Below are positions 50,314 to 59,535 of a stretch of DNA of 64,000 bases, in pieces (within the stretch, counting starts at the first letter, position 1; each line of letters opens with the position of its first letter). A program made the position numbers and the translations under genes. Under the pieces are notes generated by a model. It searched no databases, was not told where the DNA came from, and saw only the letters and a program-made list of their open reading frames with translations. Origin of the DNA: JAAFJT01 sp043744275 (GTDB taxonomy: Bacteria > Bacteroidota > Bacteroidia > Chitinophagales > Saprospiraceae). The stretch covers positions 1 to 64,000 of the forward strand of contig JAYTUY010000109.1 in NCBI GenBank assembly GCA_043744275.1, read 5' to 3'.

Positions 50314-51300
50314 ATGAAAAATAAATTAGAATGCCCGTTTTGTGAAGGTTATGCAAACCTTGAAAGAGAGCCTAAAATACTCACTTATCGCAATGAGCCA
50401 TTTAAAATAATGCAACATTTTTATCGTTGCGAAAAATGTAAAGAAGAATTTACAACAGATGAAGTAGATGAATTTTCTCTCCGTCAAGCATGGTATCAAT
50501 ACCGAGCAAAGCATCATATTCCATTTCCAGAAGAAATAAAAAGTATTAGAGAGCAATATGGTTTGTCTGCTTCTAAAATGTCAGAAATATTGGGGATGGG
50601 TACCAATCAATATGCTGCTTATGAAAGAGGAGATATGCCAATTATTTCCAATGCCAACCTTATTCGTATTGCCTCAAACCCCACATCTTTCCTTAATCTT
50701 ATTGAGGATAGTGAATTTGCTGTGCCTGAAATTAAATCTAAAATTCAACGCTTACCACAACAGCATATACCTTTGTTACTTATCAATATTACAGATGATG
50801 TGACGCAATATACGGGATTTAGGCGACCTAACTGGCATCGTGTATCTAATTTAGTGTTGCACATTTTGGCAAATTCAAATCACCAATACAATAGTCCATT
50901 AAAAATTAATAAAGTATTATTTTTTATTGATTTCCTTGCTTTCAAAGAATTAGGTAGATCTGTTACTGGATTGACATATAGGGCAATACAATGGGGTCCT
51001 GTGCCTACTTTTTATAATAATATTTATATGCGACTTGATAATGAAGAGTTTGTAGCCCAATCAGCAGTAGAATTGGGAGATAATTTTGTTATTTTATACA
51101 CGCCGTTAAAAGACAGCAATATGTCATTATTCGATGAAGCTGAAAAATCTCTTATAGATACAACTGTTGCAAAATTTAAAAATATGACTACTCGTACGAT
51201 AGTTAATTTAAGTCATCAAGAAAAAGCTTGGAAAGAATTGGAATCAACAAAAGCACTTATCAATTACAGCGATTATTCTTTCAACCTTTCTACTCTTTAA
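50314..51300 (+). CDS. MqsA-like zinc finger-HTH-Panacea fusion antitoxin
   Basis: The 328-residue protein starts with a zinc finger (CPFCEGY ~7-13 and CEKCKEEF ~38-45), then a helix-turn-helix of the YgiT/MqsA type (IREQYGLSASKMSEILGMGTNQYAAYERG; quoted as IREQYGLSASKMSEILG and GTNQYAAYERG). From ~170 the C-terminal half (NLVLHILANS, LKINKVLFFIDFLAFKELG, TGLTYRAIQWGPVP) matches the SocA/DUF4065 Panacea domain of promiscuous antitoxins. It should neutralise the upstream toxin and repress the operon. Three modules in one antitoxin is a notable combination. Confidence 0.75.
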   Translation: MKNKLECPFCEGYANLEREPKILTYRNEPFKIMQHFYRCEKCKEEFTTDEVDEFSLRQAWYQYRAKHHIPFPEEIKSIREQYGLSASKMSEILGMGTNQYAAYERGDMPIISNANLIRIASNPTSFLNLIEDSEFAVPEIKSKIQRLPQQHIPLLLINITDDVTQYTGFRRPNWHRVSNLVLHILANSNHQYNSPLKINKVLFFIDFLAFKELGRSVTGLTYRAIQWGPVPTFYNNIYMRLDNEEFVAQSAVELGDNFVILYTPLKDSNMSLFDEAEKSLIDTTVAKFKNMTTRTIVNLSHQEKAWKELESTKALINYSDYSFNLSTL

Positions 51301-51931
51301 AAAATACACTAATAATTTCGTCTGCTCGATTAAATACCATCAAATGCCCACCGTTTGGAATGACAAAATCTACTTTTTTAATGTTTTTGATGGGTAATAT
51401 TTTATCGTTATCGCCATGAAAATGTATTAATTTATCAATTATAATCTCATTTTTCCAAAGAATAATGGCATCCATTGCCCACTTTAAAAATGTGCTATCC
51501 GTATCGTGAAGAATGCTTTTCAACATCTCTTTTTCAACTTTTGAATTCATGCCGAAAAACCAATAAGTCAAAATATTGGCTCGCTTGAATAGCTTGATAG
51601 GGATAATTTTATGCAATTTTAAACGCCCTAAAATTCTATAAACAAATGGTATTTCATTTTTCGTTTTAGCGGATGAAATGAGTATAACTTGTTGATAATC
51701 AATTTGTTTCGCAATTTCTACGGCAATCATTCCTCCAAAAGAAACGCCTAAAATAATAGGCTTACTGGTATCAATTTGTTCCGATAATCTTGAAGCATAT
51801 TCTTGAATAGTTTCGTTGTCTCTCGGTTCAATCCATTGAATAAACGTCGGTTTCAGCCTTCCAAAATCCACATTTTGAAACACTCTTTCATCTGCTCCTA
51901 ATCCGCTTATTACATAAATATGTTCGCTCAA
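51290..51931 (-). CDS. Alpha/beta hydrolase
   Basis: The 213-residue cytoplasmic protein has the N-terminal VISGLGADERVF, the nucleophile elbow GVSFGGM (~62-68) and, near the end, HGDNDKILPIKN (~172, Asp) and GGHLMVFN (His ~199), so a catalytic triad is present. Short relatives of this type are common in Bacteroidota; the substrate is not known. Its 3' end overlaps the antitoxin gene on the other strand by 11 bases. Confidence 0.8.
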   Translation of the reverse strand: MSEHIYVISGLGADERVFQNVDFGRLKPTFIQWIEPRDNETIQEYASRLSEQIDTSKPIILGVSFGGMIAVEIAKQIDYQQVILISSAKTKNEIPFVYRILGRLKLHKIIPIKLFKRANILTYWFFGMNSKVEKEMLKSILHDTDSTFLKWAMDAIILWKNEIIIDKLIHFHGDNDKILPIKNIKKVDFVIPNGGHLMVFNRADEIISVFFKE

Positions 51932-51995
51932 TGTCGTGTTGTTTTATGGTTCTTCAAGTCAAAATGACTATTTTACTGAGGGTGCTTAATTAAAT

Positions 51996-52712
51996 CTAAG
52001 GTAAAATATATTTCCCAAACCAAATAAACCAAATCAAATACCCTGTAACTCCTCCTACTAATCCGCCTAATATAAAAGTCCGTGCAATATTTCGTGGAAG
52101 GTAAAAAAATATTATCCAAAGCAATATAAGAATGCCGATTAATCCTGTAATGACTGAAATCGAATAAATGGGTAAATGCAAATTATGAGCTAATGCCATT
52201 TCATCACTTCGAGAACCCCATCTGAATCCTTTGATGATGAAAAATATAAAAGAAGCCAAAAAATTAGCAGTTTGTCGCAACCAAAAGAGACTTAGAAAAA
52301 TCCATAACCAACCAATCAACTTTAACTCACCATTTATTTTGAATTTATCGACAAATAAAATGAGTACAATTAATCCAATTGTACCCGTCAACATCGTTTG
52401 AATTGGTCCGCCTGCTCTCACCATTATCTGCTTATATTTGATGCTTGAACTTAATTCCTCATACAGGGCTTTTTCAGAAAAATTCTTATCTTCTCTTATT
52501 TGTATTTCATATTTGGTGTACAACTCTCTTTGATAATCAATCATTGGGTTATCATAATTCACGGAACTATAATGCAGTTCTATATTTATCATTCCTAAAT
52601 ATTTGGCTACTGCAAAATGCCCTAATTCATGAGAAAGCGTGCCTATTACAGTAAAACAGACAAAGCCTAATGATATAAATAAAAATTGTGTGAAATTGAA
52701 GGATTTGAACAT
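51996..52712 (-). CDS. M50-like membrane metalloprotease family protein
   Basis: The 238-residue inner-membrane protein has about six segments. SHELGHFAVAKYLG (27-40) carries the HExxH zinc motif (His28, Glu29, His32) within the first segment, as in the M50/site-2 protease-like family. Whether the third zinc ligand (LDG or NPG) is present is not clear, so it may be inactive. The substrate is unknown. Confidence 0.65.
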   Translation of the reverse strand: MFKSFNFTQFLFISLGFVCFTVIGTLSHELGHFAVAKYLGMINIELHYSSVNYDNPMIDYQRELYTKYEIQIREDKNFSEKALYEELSSSIKYKQIMVRAGGPIQTMLTGTIGLIVLILFVDKFKINGELKLIGWLWIFLSLFWLRQTANFLASFIFFIIKGFRWGSRSDEMALAHNLHLPIYSISVITGLIGILILLWIIFFYLPRNIARTFILGGLVGGVTGYLIWFIWFGKYILP

Positions 52713-52763
52713 TTGAAAACGGGTTTTTACTGAGGGGGTAATTAATTTTTTTTAAATCTGCAA

Positions 52764-52919
52764 GAGTCCAGCGGACTCCCACGTTTGTAGCACAATTAAC
52801 CGAACCGTTCCACGAGTCCAGCGGACTCGCACCTAATGGGCTAAAAATATGTGCGAGTCCGCTGGACTCGTGAAAAGCGACTTTTGTTTTCTCTACAAAC
52901 GTGGGAGTCCGCTGGACTC
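52764..52919. repeat. REP-like palindrome array, second cluster (four units)
   Basis: GAGTCC-n3-GGACTC units lie at 52764-52778, 52814-52828, 52855-52869 (inverted) and 52905-52919 (inverted), with the same ACGTTTGTAG tails as the array beside the RAYT gene at 12 kb. Two copies of the dispersed word (52728, 52970) flank the array. There is no transposase gene here. Confidence 0.9.
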
Positions 52920-52999
52920 AATAATAATTAGGGAATAGTTAGAGCATTTTGATTATAAAAATGGGTTTTTACTGAGGGGTGCTACTAAAGGCAATTATA

Positions 53000-53770
53000 C
53001 TATTCCATCGGTTCAACAATCGTAAACCCTTTATCATCAAATGCTAAAAATTTTTCATTTTTTAATCCTTTTAACTCTGATGAATAATTGCCCAATATTG
53101 TAACTTCATTTGTATTTCTATTCCAATAGAAAAAAGTTGTTTTATGATCATAACTTGAATGAAATATTATATTATTTTCTTTGCTCGTCATAGCAGATGC
53201 CCCTAAAAATGTGTCGGGGGCTTCAAACGCATTCCATTTATAATTATCAAGATTTAATTCATAAACTTTAAATTCAGTATATGCATAGAATAATATTCCA
53301 TTTACGCCATGTTTGCAAATGCAATAACAATCAATAATTTCCGCAGAACCAATACTTTCATTGAATCCAAATTCAAGGTGTCCTTGAAAATTAAATACTG
53401 CTAAACCACTATTATTAGGTCCGTTTTCACCTAAAACACCTTCGTCAAAATAAGTCATGACTATTTTATCTCTTTGAATGACTATATCTTGAATCCCATC
53501 ACCTGCAAGAAATCTATTAACTAATTGTCCATTAAAATCATAAATATACCCATTCAAATTATTTATTAATCGACTATCAGCAATCAAAAAAATATCATTA
53601 TTGAGCTTACGAATGAGAGGAAACTTAAATTTTTCATTAACTCTGAATTTTAAATTATCTGAAATAACTTCATTATTATCAGTAATTCCTATAAAACTAT
53701 TGAACTCATCCACATCAAGATTGAGAATTTTACTATTACCCACATCTATATAAGTAGTATTTGCTTTCAT
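53000..53770 (-). CDS. Hypothetical beta-propeller-like protein
   Basis: The 256-residue protein has no signal peptide. It is made of repeated short strands with D-x-N/D turns (VDVGNSKIL-type start, FLIADSRLINNLNGYIYDFNGQL, GLAVFNFQGHLEFGF; quoted in parts), which suggests a small beta-propeller. There is no recognised family or active-site motif. It lacks the dispersed word. Confidence 0.5.
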   Translation of the reverse strand: MKANTTYIDVGNSKILNLDVDEFNSFIGITDNNEVISDNLKFRVNEKFKFPLIRKLNNDIFLIADSRLINNLNGYIYDFNGQLVNRFLAGDGIQDIVIQRDKIVMTYFDEGVLGENGPNNSGLAVFNFQGHLEFGFNESIGSAEIIDCYCICKHGVNGILFYAYTEFKVYELNLDNYKWNAFEAPDTFLGASAMTSKENNIIFHSSYDHKTTFFYWNRNTNEVTILGNYSSELKGLKNEKFLAFDDKGFTIVEPME

Positions 53771-53841
53771 CCTAATTTTTTTGAATTTTACGATAAATGA
53801 ATGGCATTATTTACGAACGCTCATTTCCTAATTCCCAACTC

Positions 53842-55932
53842 CTAATTCCTAATTCTCTCCACTCTCACCGCCACATTACTAAAAGCCGCATTCCCCGTCA
53901 ACTCATCTAAAACAAACTCATCCGTCAAGTCATTGACACTCACACCCGCGTGTTGTTGTGCAATGTCGAGTTGCACGCCTTTACGCGCATGACCGTAGCC
54001 GTGTGGCATACTCACGACGCCGCGCATCATTGTATCAGTCAATTCAGCGGCGACTTCCACACTGCCCACACGGGAAGATATTTTCACAACTTGTTGATTA
54101 TCAATGCCTAACGCATGGGCATCTTCGGGATGTATCATCAGCGTACATCTGTTGCGCCCTCTGACCAATCGAGCGGAATTGTGCATCCATGAATTATTAT
54201 CCCTCAAATGCCGTCTGCCAATCATGAGCAGCGGATACTGAGGGGTCGGTTTTTTATCCATTGCTGCCTTCACTCTTTCTAAATCTTGAACCAATAAATC
54301 GGGCACAAGATGTATTTTTTTATCGGCTGTCAAAAGGCGTTCGGGCAAGCAGGGTTGCAGTGCACCTAAGTCAATGCCATGTGGATTCTCCTTTAATTTA
54401 TCTAAAGTCAAGGCATGTCTGCCGTACATCAAACCCATGTTGAGTTTCACTTCTGGCGGTTCGGGCGTAAATTCCTCTTCGTTGCCGCTGAACGCATTCG
54501 CCAATTCCTGAAAAATTTCCCAATCATATTTTGCTCCTGCCGATTTTGGAAACAAGGCTTCCGAATATTTAGCGGTGTTGCGAATCGCTAAAGCATGGAA
54601 AGTGATGTCGTAATGCGTATTTTCTAAACCTGTGGCGGGCGGTAAAATAATATCGGCATGGCGAGTCGTTTCATTGATGTAAATATCAAAAGCGACCATA
54701 TATTCCAATTTTTCAAACGCTTTTTCCAATTGTCCACCGTTGGGTGTGGACAAAATAGGGTTGCCACAACTCGTCATCATGGCTCGAATTTGACCATCCC
54801 CCTCAGTCAAAATCTCCTCAGCCAAAGCAGCGACGGGCAATTCACTCATAAACTCAGGCAAATTCCGCACGCGACTGCGCCAACGCCCGATGACAGGCGG
54901 TGCTTTGGTCGGTCGCACAATATCGAAAGCAGGGGCGGTAAACATTGCACCGCCCGCCTTATCAAAATTATCAGTAATAATATTCAACACATTAATCAGC
55001 CATTGACTCACACCCCCAAACGCTTGCGTGGATACACCCATACGACCATAACAAACAGCCGATTTAGCCGCCGCAAATTCCCTCGCCAAACGCTCAATAT
55101 TGGCGGCAGAAATGCCTGTTTGAGCGGCTATTTTTTCAGGAGAATAATTTTCAACAATTTGTTTTATTTTATTGACCCCCTCAGTAAAAGCTTCATTTTT
55201 ACCCAATTTCACAAGGTTTTCCTTGAAAATAACGTGAATCATACCCAAAAGCAGGAACACATCGCTGCCCGGGCGGATGGCATGGTGCTCGGTTGCCTTC
55301 TCCGCTGTCTCCGTCAATCGAGGGTCAATCACGACCACTTTACCGCCCCGTTTTTCAACGGCTTGAAGGCGGTGCGTGACATCGGGAGCAGTCATAATGC
55401 TCCCATTGGAAGCAACAGGATTGCCGCCGATGATGAGCCAATAATCTGTATGGTCAATGTCTGGAATGGGCAACAGAAAATAATGCCCGAACATGAGCAA
55501 GGCAGCAAAATGATGCGGCAATTGGTCGGTAGAGGTCGCCGAAAACATGTTTTTTGTTTTCAATAATCTAAAAAAAGTAGGCGAAAACATGGTTGTTCCC
55601 AAATTATGAATAGACGGGTTGCCTTGATAGACACCCACCGCATTATTGCCATGTTTTGCTTGAATTTCCTTCAATTTACCCACTATTTCGCTATAAGCCG
55701 CTTCCCAACTGATGGGTTTCCAACCGTCCGCCGTGCGTTTGACAGGTGTTTTCAAGCGGTTCGGGTCTTCATAAATATCCTTCATTGCCACCGCTTTTGG
55801 GCAAATATGCCCTCGGCTGAATGCGTCGTTTTTATCGCCAGCGATGGTGGTGATGGTGCCGTTTTCGGTTTTAATTTCGAGTCCGCACATGGCTTCACAG
55901 AGGTTGCAGGTGCGATAATGGGTTGTTGTCAT
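53842..55932 (-). CDS. Molybdopterin-dependent oxidoreductase with N-terminal 4Fe-4S site
   Basis: I take the second Met (55932) as start, about 696 residues (MTTTHYRTCNLCEAMCG). Cys residues at ~9, 12, 16 and ~44 (CNLCEAMC and HICPKA) form the N-terminal 4Fe-4S cluster site of the molybdopterin guanine dinucleotide oxidoreductase family (formate dehydrogenase/nitrate reductase-like). Cofactor-binding GGNPVASN (~171) and C-terminal MIGRRHLRDNNSWMHN (~580) follow. No Tat signal is visible, so a cytoplasmic location is likely. The substrate is unknown. No small subunit or cofactor genes are nearby. The dispersed word occurs at 54236 and 55175. Confidence 0.85.
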   Translation of the reverse strand: MTTTHYRTCNLCEAMCGLEIKTENGTITTIAGDKNDAFSRGHICPKAVAMKDIYEDPNRLKTPVKRTADGWKPISWEAAYSEIVGKLKEIQAKHGNNAVGVYQGNPSIHNLGTTMFSPTFFRLLKTKNMFSATSTDQLPHHFAALLMFGHYFLLPIPDIDHTDYWLIIGGNPVASNGSIMTAPDVTHRLQAVEKRGGKVVVIDPRLTETAEKATEHHAIRPGSDVFLLLGMIHVIFKENLVKLGKNEAFTEGVNKIKQIVENYSPEKIAAQTGISAANIERLAREFAAAKSAVCYGRMGVSTQAFGGVSQWLINVLNIITDNFDKAGGAMFTAPAFDIVRPTKAPPVIGRWRSRVRNLPEFMSELPVAALAEEILTEGDGQIRAMMTSCGNPILSTPNGGQLEKAFEKLEYMVAFDIYINETTRHADIILPPATGLENTHYDITFHALAIRNTAKYSEALFPKSAGAKYDWEIFQELANAFSGNEEEFTPEPPEVKLNMGLMYGRHALTLDKLKENPHGIDLGALQPCLPERLLTADKKIHLVPDLLVQDLERVKAAMDKKPTPQYPLLMIGRRHLRDNNSWMHNSARLVRGRNRCTLMIHPEDAHALGIDNQQVVKISSRVGSVEVAAELTDTMMRGVVSMPHGYGHARKGVQLDIAQQHAGVSVNDLTDEFVLDELTGNAAFSNVAVRVERIRN

Positions 55933-56101
55933 GAATGTCAAATTTTAAATATTTTAAAAACTTTTAAAAATAGACATTCTTTTGTTACCCCTCAGTATTT
56001 CATTGAAATTTAATGAAATATATTGAAACATCGCTACGTGTAGGAGACCACGAATTTTACGAATTAACGAATTTTACCAATTTATATGTTGATTCTACGT
56101 G

Positions 56102-56129
56102 TTGACAAAGACATTTTTGATTAAATTTG
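56102..56129 (+). promoter_or_regulatory. Bacteroidota-type promoter for the lipoprotein gene
   Basis: TTG at 56102-56104 and TAAATTTG at 56122-56129 are separated by 17 bases; a start near 56135 would precede the gene at 56175 by ~40 bases. Confidence 0.5.
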
Positions 56130-56174
56130 TCATGAAAACAAACATTTTCATCATTCATAACTCATCATTCTCTA

Positions 56175-56891
56175 ATGCACTACAAAAATTTACTTTTCAA
56201 TTTTATTATTATATGCCTTTTATGGTCAAGTTGCACCATCCCGCACACTGTTTTAACCTCCAATCGGCAGCCTGTCGAGATTCGCACCCTCAAAATTGCC
56301 CGCCCTTTGGTCATTTTAGATGTCATTGGCTCGACGGAAAATGAAGATACCAGCACTAAATTTTCTATCGACATGGAGAACAAAATCATGGATGCGGTGG
56401 AGGATGTGCTGCCTGAAAATATTCAATACAGCTATCTTGTCCTCAAGGATTCAAGCATGTCGTTGGTAGATAGCAGCTTGACGGTCTTGAAAAATAAAAT
56501 CTTGATTTCAGGGGATTATGACAGTGAAATCCCACAACCATTGAAGGAGGTAATGACAAAAGATTCGATTCCCTATCTGCTTTGGGTACACGCGGACGGC
56601 TACGAAATGACGCGTAAAACGTATAAATTGGAAAGAACAAGCTCCATTCTTCTGGGTGTTGTCGGTGCTTTACTCGGCGGTGATGTTCAAGCAACGCCTT
56701 CAAGAGGCGACGCTCGTTTGGTGGGTTTTATAGTTGATAGAGATGAAAATAATGTGGCTTTTTTTAAAATTATCAACATTCAAAACAAGTATATTTCTGA
56801 AACTGCCAACGTCAATAAAGCCATTATTGACTTATTCGATGGCTATTTTTACAAGTATAAAAAAGGGCAATTTGAGGTTATCAAACATTAA
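56175..56891 (+). CDS. Hypothetical lipoprotein
   Basis: The 238-residue product has a lipoprotein signal peptide (LLWSSC, Cys20). A beta-rich N-terminal part (VEIRTLKIARPLVILDVIG, ~34) is followed by a hydrophobic glycine-rich stretch (ILLGVVGALLGGDVQ, ~156-170) and a C-terminal segment (YFYKYKKGQFEVIKH). I do not recognise the family. It may be an envelope stress or peptide-binding protein. It lacks the dispersed word. Confidence 0.55.
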   Translation: MHYKNLLFNFIIICLLWSSCTIPHTVLTSNRQPVEIRTLKIARPLVILDVIGSTENEDTSTKFSIDMENKIMDAVEDVLPENIQYSYLVLKDSSMSLVDSSLTVLKNKILISGDYDSEIPQPLKEVMTKDSIPYLLWVHADGYEMTRKTYKLERTSSILLGVVGALLGGDVQATPSRGDARLVGFIVDRDENNVAFFKIINIQNKYISETANVNKAIIDLFDGYFYKYKKGQFEVIKH

Positions 56892-57188
56892 ACATTTGGG
56901 GATTGTACTTTCAATTATTTTTCCCTACTTCAGCGATATCATCTGTTTTATCCAATATCCGTCAGGGCTTGCCCTTTTTTAATTTTCAATTTATCAATGC
57001 TTTGATTTTTAATTTTAAAATATTCCTGCAAATTTCAGCTTATTAAATACCTCAAACAATAGTTATTTCTAACCAATAAGTTTTTTGTCCCCCCCTCAGT
57101 ATTTTGAAGTAAAAAACGCTTTTTATAGTTAAAAATAACTATTTTAAAAAACAAAATATGTTGTAATATTGCATCTAAACTAAAGACG

Positions 57189-57785
57189 ATGAAAATTGCT
57201 TTTTTTGATGACCACCAGATTGTTTTAGATGCTATGACTCAATATTTCAAGCAAAAAAAAGGCGTCGAGGTAGTAGGTACTGCAAAAAATAGCCTTGATT
57301 TTATTAATTTATTGAAAAAAAATGAAGTAGATATTGCCATTTCAGACGTATTGACAGAAGAAGAATTGGGCTTAGAAATGTTTGAAGAAATACAATCTTT
57401 GAAACTGCCCGTGAAAGTGGTGGCTTATAGCAGCATTCATTCGGAATTTGTACAACAATTTTTATTCGATTATGGTGTAGTCGCATTTGTGAATAAAAAA
57501 GACAGTTTGGATACGCTGTGGGATACTGTCGAAATTGCTTATCTGACGACACAATATCGCAAAAAATATACTCTTGAAACACCTCCCCCGCACCTAACCA
57601 ATAAAGAAAAAGACATCGCCCGATACCTTGCAAAAGGGCTTGTGGCTAAAGAAATTGCCACCTTGACAAATAACTCTGTAAACACGATTAACAATCAAAA
57701 AAACAACTTAATCGCTAAGTTTAATTGTACGAACTCCGTAGAATTGGTGCTCAAACTGACGAACATGGGATACTTAAAATTATAA
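57189..57785 (+). CDS. NarL/LuxR-type response regulator
   Basis: The 198-residue protein has a receiver domain with the acidic pair DDHQ (7-8), phosphoacceptor Asp53 (AISDVL) and Lys at ~105 (VNKKDS), followed by a LuxR-type helix-turn-helix (LTNKEKDIARYLAKGLVAKEIA, ~139-185; quoted in part as KEKDIARYLAKG and TNNSVNTINNQKNNL). It should bind DNA when phosphorylated. The sensor kinase gene follows by ~26 bases. A -7-like TAATATTG lies at 57164. Confidence 0.9.
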   Translation: MKIAFFDDHQIVLDAMTQYFKQKKGVEVVGTAKNSLDFINLLKKNEVDIAISDVLTEEELGLEMFEEIQSLKLPVKVVAYSSIHSEFVQQFLFDYGVVAFVNKKDSLDTLWDTVEIAYLTTQYRKKYTLETPPPHLTNKEKDIARYLAKGLVAKEIATLTNNSVNTINNQKNNLIAKFNCTNSVELVLKLTNMGYLKL

Positions 57786-57811
57786 ATTTGACTATCATTT
57801 AAAATGTTCCG

Positions 57812-59407
57812 ATGTATAAACTATTGCTATTCGCCCTCTTGCTTTTTTCTCTTTTTGTAAAAGCCCAACCCGCCCACATTGTGGCTTTGGAAGAACAAGT
57901 ATATCAACTTAATAATGCTTTAAAATATACGGAATCGCAGAAGCTTTTGCAGGAATTTTTAGCACAAGCTGACAGAACAAATGAAGATAGGTACTATGCC
58001 AATCTCTTTCTTTCTTATACCCGAAAACGCTTGTTTGACTACGACAATGCCTTAAAACACTTGGATATTGCCTTGTCTTTTGGTGAGCAAACGCCTCAAA
58101 AAGACTATTTTATTGCTAATAGTCAATGTCAAAAAGCCTTAGTGTATTTTGATATTCAGAAGTATAAACAGGCTGATAGTTTAATGCAAATTTTATCTAA
58201 AAACAAGTATGAACACTTAAATGCCGAGTATCAATCCAAGATAATCATGCAAGAAGCTTATTTGTTGTATTTGGGTAAAAAGTATGAGAATGCTGAAAAA
58301 AAATACGACCAAGCTCTCGAATTACTGAGGGGGTCAAGCCCATGCGACTTGCCAATGATTTATACTAAAAAAATGGAGCTCTATGATGCTATGGGCGATA
58401 CAACAAAATTAAAAAAAGCCTATCTGATGTCGTTAAGATATGCCGATTCTTGTAAAATCGTCAAATACACCATTTATACCAAAGAAGTCTTTGCCAATGT
58501 CTTGCTGAATCAACATGGAATGAACCCTTTGATGGGGGAATTGGACAGCTTGCATAAGGTTTATAAGGAAAAAGAACACCTCAAAGAATTGGAGGATATG
58601 GAAAAACGCCACGCAGAAAACTTGAAAGAGGTAGAATTGAAAAGTAAACAGCGACAAATTTTCTTGTTGAGTATTATTGCTTTTGGTTTATTGTTGGCTT
58701 TAGGCGTTTTGATTTATTTCGTCTGGTTTATTCGCAAGCAACGCAATATAATTCAACAGAACAATGCTGTCAATGAACATTTGATAGGCATTATTTCACA
58801 CGACATTAAAGAGCCCTTATTGGGTGTCAGTTTGCTGCTCAAAAAAATGGTTATCAAAGACCCCTTGTTACAACAAGTCTCTAACAGTTTGACGCAACAA
58901 ATTGGCTCGGTCAATAGCCTACTTAATAATTTATTGAACCTTAAAAAATTGCAAAAAACTGCTAATACTATTGAAAATTGTAAAGTTGCACCCATTGTAG
59001 AACAGGTGATTAAGGAGATACACCACCACAGCGAACAAAAAAAATTGCACATTAGAAATACCCTTTCGCCCACTACAGAATTGCCCATTTCAGCTGAAAA
59101 ACTGCATATTATTCTTAAAAACCTCTTGAATAATGCCATAAAATTTAGTTTTTCTGACGGCGAAATTCAGTTCATGGATATTTCCAATGGTATCACTATC
59201 AAAGATTTTGGTACAGGCATGAGCATAGAAAATCAAAATCTCTTATTGCATCAAGTCATGAAAGCAGAATCAGGTACGCTCAATGAAAAAGGCAACGGCA
59301 TGGGGCTTTATTTGATTGGGCAATTGATACAAAATAGCCGAGTTGCTATTGTGTTTTCTTCAGTTTTGGGAGTAGGTACAGAAGTTAAGATTTGTTCAAA
59401 ACAATAA
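57812..59407 (+). CDS. TPR-containing sensor histidine kinase
   Basis: The 531-residue product has a signal peptide (to ~18). The periplasmic part is helical and TPR-like (residues ~25-270, repeated KYxxADSLM / AEKKYDQALELL patterns), then a coiled linker, one membrane segment (~284-306) and a cytoplasmic kinase core: H-box IISHDIKEPL (His ~329), N-box LKNLLNNAIKF (~435), G1 IKDFGTGM and G2 GNGMGLYLI. It is the partner of the preceding response regulator. The signal is unknown. The dispersed word at 58323 encodes LLRG. Confidence 0.9.
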   Translation: MYKLLLFALLLFSLFVKAQPAHIVALEEQVYQLNNALKYTESQKLLQEFLAQADRTNEDRYYANLFLSYTRKRLFDYDNALKHLDIALSFGEQTPQKDYFIANSQCQKALVYFDIQKYKQADSLMQILSKNKYEHLNAEYQSKIIMQEAYLLYLGKKYENAEKKYDQALELLRGSSPCDLPMIYTKKMELYDAMGDTTKLKKAYLMSLRYADSCKIVKYTIYTKEVFANVLLNQHGMNPLMGELDSLHKVYKEKEHLKELEDMEKRHAENLKEVELKSKQRQIFLLSIIAFGLLLALGVLIYFVWFIRKQRNIIQQNNAVNEHLIGIISHDIKEPLLGVSLLLKKMVIKDPLLQQVSNSLTQQIGSVNSLLNNLLNLKKLQKTANTIENCKVAPIVEQVIKEIHHHSEQKKLHIRNTLSPTTELPISAEKLHIILKNLLNNAIKFSFSDGEIQFMDISNGITIKDFGTGMSIENQNLLLHQVMKAESGTLNEKGNGMGLYLIGQLIQNSRVAIVFSSVLGVGTEVKICSKQ

Positions 59408-59418
59408 AATTTATAGAT

Positions 59419-59452
59419 AAAAAAAGCCCAATAGTTATAAGACTAATGGGCT
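59419..59452 (-). terminator. Terminator between convergent genes
   Basis: AGCCCAATAGT (59425-59435) pairs with ACTAATGGGCT (59442-59452), one mismatch. On the minus strand it is followed by a T run, so it mainly serves the large surface-protein gene; it can also slow the kinase transcript. Confidence 0.75.
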
Positions 59453-59535
59453 AAGTATTTAAATATTCACTTATGAAAGGTTTCCTTTTAAATTTAATGG
59501 AGACTATACAGGTTTTTTAAATTTAATTTTTCAAA

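Noticed and set aside
54658..55566. 302-codon open frame on the plus strand opposite the molybdopterin oxidoreductase gene
   Set aside because: It lies entirely antisense to a clearly conserved gene, and its composition (His/Arg/Gln-rich, no domain) is that of a shadow frame.
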